From the NCBI GenBank assembly GCA_019112965.1, contig DXIH01000037.1, forward strand, positions 1 through 64,000: a DNA stretch of 64,000 nt. Direction: 5' to 3'. The notes under the pieces were generated by a model. That model ran no database searches. It worked only from the letters and a program-made list of their open reading frames with translations, and had not been told where the DNA came from. This DNA comes from Candidatus Sphingomonas excrementigallinarum (GTDB taxonomy: Bacteria; Pseudomonadota; Alphaproteobacteria; Sphingomonadales; Sphingomonadaceae). A program made the translations under genes and the position numbers. Positions 57,858 through 64,000 of the stretch are shown here, in pieces. Position 1 is the first letter of the stretch. Each line of letters opens with the position of its first letter.

Positions 57858-57889
57858 GAAAGTCCGGTGCTGGGTCTAAACGAGCCGGA

Positions 57890-58126
57890 TCAGCGATCGT
57901 CGCGCACGCGCTCGCCGTCGCGATCGAAGGCGGGCTCGGCCGACTTCTGCGCCTCGATCCGGGCCGACGGCTTGGCGGGCGTCTCGTCTTCCTCGGCCAT
58001 GCCCTTCTTAAAGTTCTTCACGCCCTTGGCGACATCACCCATCAGGTTGGAGAAACGGCCGCCGCCAAGCAGAAGGATCGCGACGATCGCGAGAACGACA
58101 AGATGGATCGGGCTAAAGCTGCCCAT
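57890..58126 (-). CDS. tatA: Sec-independent protein translocase TatA
   Basis: 78 residues. N-terminal membrane helix (PIHLVVLAIVAILLLGGG), FSNLMGDVAKGVKNFKKGM amphipathic helix and an acidic tail. Forms the pore of the Tat system. First of the tatA-tatB-tatC operon. Confidence 0.95.
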   Translation of the reverse strand: MGSFSPIHLVVLAIVAILLLGGGRFSNLMGDVAKGVKNFKKGMAEEDETPAKPSARIEAQKSAEPAFDRDGERVRDDR

Positions 58127-58281
58127 GGCACGTCTCCTGGAATTTATAATCTATCTAGGCTTTGGCATCGCCAGCGGCAATGGGCCAGCGGCAATGGTCG
58201 AGCGATGACATGGCCCCTGATCGGGGGATGCAGAAGCCGTGGCCCCGCATTGTGACGTGGCCATGACGCAAAGGAAAGCGC

Positions 58282-58896
58282 TCAATCGCCGTCTTCCCCG
58301 TCCGAATGCGCTTCACCATCGGGCATATCCTCGTCGCCCAACCGCTCCAGCGCGAGATCGACCGGATCGAGCAGCCCGGCGGCGCGCAGATCCTCCAGTC
58401 CCGGCAGGTCACGGCGGCTGGTCAGCCCGAAATGCTGGAGAAAGGCGGGCGTCGTCGCATAGATGAGCGGCCTGCCCGGCACCTCGCGCCGCCCGGCGGG
58501 GCGCACCCACCCGGCCTCCATCAACACGTCCAGCGTCCCCTTCGAGATGGCGACGCCGCGAATCGCCTCGATCTCGGCGCGGCTGACGGGTTCGTGATAG
58601 GCGATGATCGCGAGGGTCTCGATTGCGGCGCGCGACAGGCGGCGGGCTTCCTCGCGGTCGCGGCGCAGCAGATGGGCGAGATCGGGCGCGGTCTGGAAAT
58701 GCCAGCGGTCGCCGCGTCGGACCAGCGTGATGCCCCGCCCGCGATACTGCGCCTCCAGTTGCTCCAACGCGCTGCGAATGTCGCCGCCGCCCCTGCCGAC
58801 GCCGACATGCGCGCGGATCGAGTCCACGCTTATCGGATCGGGCGAGGCGAACAGCACCGCCTCGACGGCACGGACGGTCGGATCGATGTCGGTCAT
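58282..58896 (-). CDS. scpB: segregation and condensation protein B
   Basis: 204 residues from ATG 58896. Two winged-helix domains: RAVEAVLFASPDPISVDSI at the start, and AIIAYHEPVSRAEIEAIRGV later. Works with ScpA and SMC in chromosome condensation. Overlaps scpA by four bases. Confidence 0.94.
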   Translation of the reverse strand: MTDIDPTVRAVEAVLFASPDPISVDSIRAHVGVGRGGGDIRSALEQLEAQYRGRGITLVRRGDRWHFQTAPDLAHLLRRDREEARRLSRAAIETLAIIAYHEPVSRAEIEAIRGVAISKGTLDVLMEAGWVRPAGRREVPGRPLIYATTPAFLQHFGLTSRRDLPGLEDLRAAGLLDPVDLALERLGDEDMPDGEAHSDGEDGD

Positions 58897-59618
58897 GGCG
58901 CGGGCTGACGGATCAGCAGCGGCGCGAAGGGGGCGGCCTGACGAAGTTCGACCTTGCCCTGTCGCGCGAGTTCGAGAATCGCAAGAAAACTCGATGCCAG
59001 CGCCGACCGCCGCAGTCGCTCGCTGCCCTCGGGGAGGAAGGTCTCGATCGCCGACCAGTCGATCCGGCTGCCGACCAGCATCGACACCCTCTCCAGCGCG
59101 GCCTCCAGCGTCATGACCTGCCGGTCGGCGACGACGTGCATGACCGGGCGGGTGCGCGCGTTGATCCGGCCATAGGCGGAGATCAGGTCGTACAGCTCGG
59201 CCTGCCACATCGCCTTGCGCTGCACCGCCAGTCCTTCAGGCGCACCCCGCGGGAACACGTCGCGGCCCAGCCGGTCGCGCGCCATCAGCCGCGCACCGCA
59301 TTCCCGCATCGCGGCCAGCCGTTCGAGCCGGAGTTGCAGGCGCAGCGCCATTTCCTCGGGGTCCGGCTCCTCCTCGGGCGGGCGAGGCAGCAGCAGGGAG
59401 GATTTGAGATAGGCGAGCCAGGCGGCCATCACCAGATAATCGGCGGCCAGTTCCAGCTGCATCCGCCCCGCCTTGTCGACGAAGCGCAGATATTGCTCGA
59501 CCAGGGCCAGGATCGAAATCTGCCGCAGATCGACCTTTTGCGAGCGGGCCAGCGACAGCAACAGATCGAGCGGCCCTTCCCACCCGTCCAGATCAAGCGT
59601 CAGCTGTTCCCCCGTCAT
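58893..59618 (-). CDS. scpA: segregation and condensation protein A
   Basis: 241 residues. Kleisin: N-terminal WEGPLDLLLSLARSQKVDLR and ELAADYLVMAAWLAYLKSSL, C-terminal winged-helix with SSFLAILELARQGKVELRQ. Bridges SMC heads. Last part overlaps scpB. Confidence 0.95.
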   Translation of the reverse strand: MTGEQLTLDLDGWEGPLDLLLSLARSQKVDLRQISILALVEQYLRFVDKAGRMQLELAADYLVMAAWLAYLKSSLLLPRPPEEEPDPEEMALRLQLRLERLAAMRECGARLMARDRLGRDVFPRGAPEGLAVQRKAMWQAELYDLISAYGRINARTRPVMHVVADRQVMTLEAALERVSMLVGSRIDWSAIETFLPEGSERLRRSALASSFLAILELARQGKVELRQAAPFAPLLIRQPAP

Positions 59619-59709
59619 CCCTCGTTGCTTAGCGGCGATGATGCGGGATGGCGAGACGGCGCGTAACAGGCGTCAAACCGATGGAGAGAAGAGATCGGCT
59701 TCTTCCAAT

Positions 59710-59838
59710 TCCTCCCCATCTTCGATGGGGAGGGGGACCGCGCCCGCAGGGCGTGGTGGAGGGGCTTGGGCGCTCTGTCTCGCCCCTCCACCATCGCTGG
59801 CGCGATGGTCCCCCTCCCCAAGCTTGCTTGGGGAGGAA
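59710..59838. repeat. palindromic repeat pair, family B
   Basis: CCTCCCCATCTTCGATGGGG with GGACCGCGCCCGCAGGGCG on the left; CCCCTCCACCATCGCTGGCG, ATGGTCCCCCTCCCC and GCTTGGGGAGGAAT on the right. Fills the gap between nagZ and scpA. Confidence 0.88.
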
Positions 59839-59853
59839 TGGGGGCATTACCTA

Positions 59854-60855
59854 TTACGCGAGCGCCAGCAGCGCGTCGCGGCGTGCGATCAGCTCGGCGA
59901 AATCGCCCTCGCCCGATCCGACGCTCGCCATCGCGCGGTCGAGACGGGCACGGGCGATATCGGTGATCGGGGGCACGCGTCCGGCGATCTCGACCATCTC
60001 GTCCATGCGCGCCCAGCAATCGAGGACGAGATCGCATCCTGCCGCCAAAGCACCTGCGGCCTTTTCGCCCGCCGTGCCGCTCAGCGCCTTCATGTCGATA
60101 TCGTCGGTCATCAAAAGGCCGTCGAAACCGATCCGCCCCCGGATGATCCGCTCGATCACGGTCGGCGACAGAGTGGCGGGGCGTTCGGCGTCCCAGGCCT
60201 CGAACAGGATATGGCTGGTCATGCCCATCGGGGCATCCGACAGCGTGATGAAGGGTTCCAGATCGACTTCGAGTTCCGCTTCACCGGCGGTGACGGTAGG
60301 CATCAGGTGATGCGAGTCGACGAGCGCCCTGCCATGGCCCGGCATGTGCTTGATAACGCCGATCACGCCCGCCGCCGCCAGCCCTTCCAGCATGGCACGC
60401 CCCAATGCGGCGACCTGCATCGGTTCGGTGCCATAGGCACGGCAGGCGATCGCCTCCGTCGTGTCGGCTTGCGCCACGTCGAGCAGCGGCGCGCAGTCGA
60501 CGGTGATCCCGACCTCACGCAGCATCACGCCCAGCGCCTGGCCGTTGGCGCGCATCGCCTGGATCGCCGACATCGGCGCCTGCTCGTACAGCTTGGCGAA
60601 GACCGGCCCGGCCGGGAAAGCGGGCCATTCGGGCGGCCCCATGCGCGCGACACGGCCGCCTTCCTGATCGATCAGGATCGCCAGATCGTCCCGCCCCGCC
60701 AACTCCCGCAAGCTGTCGGTCAGGGCGCGGACCTGCGCCCGGTCGACGATGTTGCGCTTGAACAGGATATAGCCCGCCGGTTCGACCGAGGCGAAGAACG
60801 CCCGCTCGTCGGGGGTCATGACCGGGCCGGACAGGCCGAAAATGACGGGGATCAT
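59854..60855 (-). CDS. nagZ: beta-N-acetylhexosaminidase NagZ
   Basis: 333 residues from ATG 60855. GH3 features: DQEGGRVARMGPPEWPAFPA, the His/Asp dyad in IKHMPGHGRALVDSHH and the nucleophile Asp in LLMTDDIDMKAL. Cleaves GlcNAc from muropeptides in peptidoglycan recycling. Follows the SPOR gene by ten bases. Confidence 0.95.
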   Translation of the reverse strand: MIPVIFGLSGPVMTPDERAFFASVEPAGYILFKRNIVDRAQVRALTDSLRELAGRDDLAILIDQEGGRVARMGPPEWPAFPAGPVFAKLYEQAPMSAIQAMRANGQALGVMLREVGITVDCAPLLDVAQADTTEAIACRAYGTEPMQVAALGRAMLEGLAAAGVIGVIKHMPGHGRALVDSHHLMPTVTAGEAELEVDLEPFITLSDAPMGMTSHILFEAWDAERPATLSPTVIERIIRGRIGFDGLLMTDDIDMKALSGTAGEKAAGALAAGCDLVLDCWARMDEMVEIAGRVPPITDIARARLDRAMASVGSGEGDFAELIARRDALLALA

Positions 60856-60865
60856 GATTGGGCGA

Positions 60866-61606
60866 TCAGCTGGCGACGAAGCAGCTCTCGCCCGCCACGC
60901 GCAGGCGGCCGCAGATGTCGGCGGCCTGGTTGGCCGATCCGGCATTCACGCGCAGGCGATAGAGGGTCTTGCCGTTCGAGGCGACCGGCTGGACCACCTT
61001 GCCCAGTGCGGCGACATAGGAGAAGCGCTTGGAGAAGCGGTCCCAGGCGGCGTTGGCCGATGACTCGCTGGGATAGGCACCCAGCTGGACCATCGCACCG
61101 CCAGCCGGAGCGGCAGCAGGCGCCCGCGCCGCCGCGACGGGTGCAGGTGCAACGAGCTTGCCGCCCGATTCCGGCACCTGCGCCACCGCGTTGCGGCCGC
61201 CATTGGGCTCGGCGGGCTTCTGCACGACGCGGGTGCCGTTCATCGGTGCCTCGGGCACGGCGCGCAGGTCGATCGCGCCGGTGCCGCCGGGCTTGCCCGC
61301 GCTGGTCGCGATGGCGGTGTTGCCCTCGCCCTTGACCTTCAGGCCGCCGGGATCGGCCGGACGGACCTTATAGTCGCCCTCGGGCGCGGCGATCACCGCA
61401 CCGTCGCCGTCCGCCGCCGCGCGGTTCGCCTGCCATTTGTAGAAGCCGAAGCCGATCGCTGCCAGGATGGCGAGGCCCAGAATGACCAGCGCCACGACCT
61501 TGCCGATGCCGACGCCCTCGGGCTCATCGGCCTCGACGGTTTCCAGCCAGGGCAGGCGATCCGCCTCGTCCAGATCCAGGGCTCGACCGTCCGTCTCGTT
61601 CGCCAT
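60866..61606 (-). CDS. SPOR domain membrane protein
   Basis: 246 residues. Cytoplasmic N-terminus, one membrane helix (KVVALVILGLAILAAIGFGF), a Pro/Ala-rich linker and a C-terminal SPOR domain (MVQLGAYPSESSANAAWDRF ... RLRVAGESCF). Predicted to bind peptidoglycan at the septum. Start and argS stop share TGATG; nagZ follows. Confidence 0.92.
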   Translation of the reverse strand: MANETDGRALDLDEADRLPWLETVEADEPEGVGIGKVVALVILGLAILAAIGFGFYKWQANRAAADGDGAVIAAPEGDYKVRPADPGGLKVKGEGNTAIATSAGKPGGTGAIDLRAVPEAPMNGTRVVQKPAEPNGGRNAVAQVPESGGKLVAPAPVAAARAPAAAPAGGAMVQLGAYPSESSANAAWDRFSKRFSYVAALGKVVQPVASNGKTLYRLRVNAGSANQAADICGRLRVAGESCFVAS

Positions 61607-63330
61607 CACTTCATCTCCGACACGGCTTCGACGCCCATCAGCGCCAGGCCGTTGCGTATGATCTGCCCGATCCCGTCGCTGAGGAAAAGACGCGCGCGGG
61701 TCAGTTCGGCATCTTCCGCGATCAGGAAGCGGCGATCGACCCGGTCGTTGCCGACATTCCACGCCGCATGGAAGGCGGCGGCGAGGTCATACAGGTAGAA
61801 GGCGACACGATGCGGCTCGCGCGCGGTCGCCGCCGTCTCGACGATGCGCGGGAACTGCGCGGCCAGCTTGACCAGCGCCAGATCCTCGGCGTCGAGCAGC
61901 GACAGGTCGGCGGTGCCGCCCTCAATCCCAGCTTCCGCCGCACGCCGCTTGAGCGAGGCGATACGGGCATGCGCGTACTGCACGTAGAAGACCGGATTGT
62001 CCTTCGACGCCTCGACCACCTTGGCGAAGTCGAAGTCCATCTGCGCATCGGCACGGCGGGTCAGCATGGTGAAGCGCACCACGTCCTTGCCGACTTCGCG
62101 CACGACATCGGCGAGCGTCACGAAGTTGCCTGCGCGCTTCGACATCTTCACTGGCTCGCCGCCGCGCAGCAGGCGGACCATCTGGACCAGCTTCACGTCG
62201 AACTTCGTCTTGCCGCCGGTCAGTGCCTCGACCGCCGCGACGATGCGCTTGACGGTGCCCGCATGATCGGCGCCCCAGATGTCGATCAGCTGGTCCGCGC
62301 CTTCCGCCTTCTGGTAGTGATAGGCCAGGTCGGCGCCGAAATAGGTCCAGGCGCCGTTCGACTTCTTGATCGGGCGGTCCTGATCGTCGCCGAACTGGCT
62401 GGAGCGGAACAGCGGCAGCTCGACCGGCTCCCAATCCTCGGGCGTTTCGCCCTTGGGAGCCTCCAGCACGCCGTCATAGACCAGTCCGCGCGAGCGCAGC
62501 TCGGCCTCGGCCGCCTCGGGCTTGCCCGCCGCCTGCAGCTCGGCCTCGGACGAGAAGATGTCGTGATGGATGCCCAGCAGCGCCAGATCCTCGCGGATCA
62601 TCGCCATCATCGCCGCCACCGCGCGGGTGCGGAACAGGACCAGCCATTCGCTCTCGGGCGCGTCGACATATTTGTCGCCATATTCGGCCGCGAGTTCCGC
62701 GCCGATCGGTTTCAGATATTCGCCCGGATACAGGCCCTCGGGGATTTCGATCGTCGCGCCCAGCGCCTCGCGGTAGCGCAGATGCGCCGAGCGGGCGAGG
62801 ACGTCGACCTGCCCGCCCGCATCGTTGACATAGTATTCGCGGATGACCCTGTGGCCCGCAAACTCCAGCAGGGTGGCGAGCGCATCGCCCACCACCGCGC
62901 CGCGGCAATGGCCCATGTGCATCGGCCCGGTCGGATTGGCCGAGACATATTCGATGTTGACGGTGACGCCATTGCCACGCGTCGAACGGCCATAGTCACC
63001 GCCCGCCTCCGGGATCGCGGCCAGTTCGTCGCGCCATGCCGCATCGGTCAGCCGCATGTTGAGGAAGCCCGGCCCCGCGACGGATACGCTGTCCACCTCG
63101 TCCAGCTTGCCCAGCTCCGCGGCGATCGCCTCGGCCAGCGCGCGCGGATTGGTGCCTGCGGGCTTGGCCAGCACCATCGCGGCGTTGGTGGCGAGATCGC
63201 CATGCGACGCGTCACGCGGCGGCTCCACGGTCACATTGCGGCGATCCAGCCCGCCGGGCAGCGTGCCGGCGGCGACCAGCGTGTCCAGCGCCGCATCGAT
63301 ATGCGCGGCAAAGCGGGTGTAGAGGGTCAT
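61606..63330 (-). CDS. argS: arginyl-tRNA synthetase
   Basis: 574 residues from ATG 63330 (MTLYTRFAAHID). HIGH-type motif in NPTGPMHMGHCRGAVVGD, KMSKRAGNF signature, and an anticodon-binding DALR domain at the C-terminus. A GTG/TTG extension to 63354 is open but has no support. Confidence 0.96.
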   Translation of the reverse strand: MTLYTRFAAHIDAALDTLVAAGTLPGGLDRRNVTVEPPRDASHGDLATNAAMVLAKPAGTNPRALAEAIAAELGKLDEVDSVSVAGPGFLNMRLTDAAWRDELAAIPEAGGDYGRSTRGNGVTVNIEYVSANPTGPMHMGHCRGAVVGDALATLLEFAGHRVIREYYVNDAGGQVDVLARSAHLRYREALGATIEIPEGLYPGEYLKPIGAELAAEYGDKYVDAPESEWLVLFRTRAVAAMMAMIREDLALLGIHHDIFSSEAELQAAGKPEAAEAELRSRGLVYDGVLEAPKGETPEDWEPVELPLFRSSQFGDDQDRPIKKSNGAWTYFGADLAYHYQKAEGADQLIDIWGADHAGTVKRIVAAVEALTGGKTKFDVKLVQMVRLLRGGEPVKMSKRAGNFVTLADVVREVGKDVVRFTMLTRRADAQMDFDFAKVVEASKDNPVFYVQYAHARIASLKRRAAEAGIEGGTADLSLLDAEDLALVKLAAQFPRIVETAATAREPHRVAFYLYDLAAAFHAAWNVGNDRVDRRFLIAEDAELTRARLFLSDGIGQIIRNGLALMGVEAVSEMK

Positions 63331-63559
63331 CACATCGTCCGATCGGGGTAGCAAAGCGTTGCGCTCTAGCGAAATCGGATGCCCGCTTCAAATCATGGCT
63401 TACCGGCCCATGGGACGATTGCGCCGGATGCAATCAGGCGGAATGCCTTTGCAGTTGCCACCCATGCTGCATCGCAATATTTTCGAAGGCGAAAGTAGAA
63501 GCGCTGACAAAGCGCGAGAGGACCTGATCCGGCTCAACGCAAATGCGGGAGTTTCGATC

Positions 63560-63859
63560 ATGCGCAAGACCATTCTGATCCTGGCCGCCACCGTCGCCGC
63601 CGCCGTCCCCACCATCGGTGCGATTGCCGCCGAGGGCGAGCAGCGCTTCGTCCATGAGGGCAGCACCTATGTCTACACCCGTTCGGACGCGAACGGCCAG
63701 TCGGTGATCCAAGGCCATCGCTATCCGGGTGGCGAGCCGTTCCGCTTCGTCGTGAAGGGCCACCGCGTCACCGGCACGACCGGCAACACCCAGGTCGCCT
63801 TCACCACCGACGAAGCGCGCGGCGCAATGGGCGCGGGCGTCGAGACCAGCGCTCGCTGA
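63560..63859 (+). CDS. small exported protein of unknown function
   Basis: 99 residues with a signal peptide (TILILAATVAAAVPTIGAIA); the mature part (EQRFVHEGSTYVYTRSDANG, SVIQGHRYPGGEPFRFVVKG) is small, soluble and periplasmic. I do not recognise a family, although short exported proteins of this kind occur in Sphingomonas. Divergent from argS, with its own terminator. Confidence 0.8.
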   Translation: MRKTILILAATVAAAVPTIGAIAAEGEQRFVHEGSTYVYTRSDANGQSVIQGHRYPGGEPFRFVVKGHRVTGTTGNTQVAFTTDEARGAMGAGVETSAR

Positions 63860-63880
63860 TCCCGGCCTGACGGCTGGATG

Positions 63881-63921
63881 GAAAACGGCTCGTTCCCCGC
63901 ACCGGGAGCGGGCCGTTTTTG
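63881..63921 (+). terminator. rho-independent terminator
   Basis: AAAACGGC and GGCCGTTTTT bracket an inner stem-rich segment, with the T-run on the plus strand, 20-odd bases after the small exported-protein gene. Confidence 0.8.
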
Positions 63922-63999
63922 TTACCCGCTTATGGGATAGTCCGCATTTTCGACCTTCGTCACGGCCGCCTGGCGATATCGCTCCCGCTCCTCGTCCAT
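63922..63999 (-). CDS. C-terminal part (or complete 25-residue ORF) of an unidentified gene
   Basis: Reading from the window edge: MDEERERYRQ AAVTKVENAD YPISG then TAA. The frame continues past the edge, so this is probably the end of a longer gene on the minus strand; a Met at 63999 is the last visible in-frame candidate. No family can be assigned. Confidence 0.4.
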   Translation of the reverse strand: MDEERERYRQAAVTKVENADYPISG

Positions 64000-64000
64000 C

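Overview
This 64 kb stretch is chromosomal DNA from an alphaproteobacterium, most likely a Sphingomonas or close relative. The DNA is GC-rich (by eye about two thirds). It carries a compact general stress response locus of sphingomonad type (ecfG, phyR, nepR and a PhyP-like sensor protein), a large TonB-dependent receptor, several SPOR-domain proteins, a single-chain GatCAB set, a small SWIB protein, and many short GC-rich palindromic repeats between genes. I see no prophage, transposase, CRISPR array or rRNA operon. Almost everything is housekeeping.

Layout. 1-6.7 kb: clpX (cut by the window edge), clpP, a polyprenol-type glycosyltransferase, a membrane protein whose C-terminus runs into a repeat, trigger factor with a long Lys/Ala-rich tail, and tRNA-Leu(UAG). 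6.8-12.9 kb: two small Pro-rich proteins, gatB, a membrane protein, gatA and gatC, a DUF3089 hydrolase and ruvX. 13-19.5 kb: a TonB-dependent receptor, a GT39-like membrane glycosyltransferase broken by an in-frame TGA, pyrB, and a dihydroorotase-like gene that has lost metal ligands. 19.6-28.1 kb: a DEAD-box helicase, a Gre-like factor, a flavoprotein, two SPOR proteins, and serB and miaA head to head. 28.1-34.7 kb: branched-chain amino acid genes ilvB-ilvN-ilvC, a YceI protein, and leuA behind a Leu-rich leader peptide. 34.8-38.9 kb: a TonB-like protein, a porin, and a pterin/folate operon (folE, a pteridine-reductase-like SDR, folB). 39.2-42.8 kb: a tight formaldehyde-detoxification operon (frmA, two VOC proteins, purU, fghA). 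42.9-50.1 kb: small stress-type proteins, xthA, erpA, an M23 peptidase, a DUF455 protein, bcp and glnE. 50.2-55.7 kb: the general stress response locus. 56.6-63.3 kb: tatC, tatB, tatA, scpB, scpA, nagZ, a SPOR protein and argS.

The most interesting part is the stress locus. PhyR, NepR and EcfG form the known partner-switching pathway, and the adjacent HisKA_2 protein has a degenerate ATP-binding domain, as described for PhyP. Besides the canonical nepR there is a second NepR-like small ORF 3 kb away and a 45-residue membrane protein between ecfG and phyR. Between phyP and an entericidin-like gene I find a candidate small RNA of about 100 nt: an EcfG-type promoter (GGAAC-N16-TGTT), two consecutive hairpins each exposing a C-rich loop, and a U-tract. 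It resembles in design the stress-induced C-rich sRNA GsrN of Caulobacter, and I know of no description of it here.

Two genes (15.6-17.2 kb and 50.4-51.4 kb) are each interrupted by one TGA where a Trp codon would restore the reading frame. At least three families of intergenic palindromes account for most of the longer gene-free gaps.
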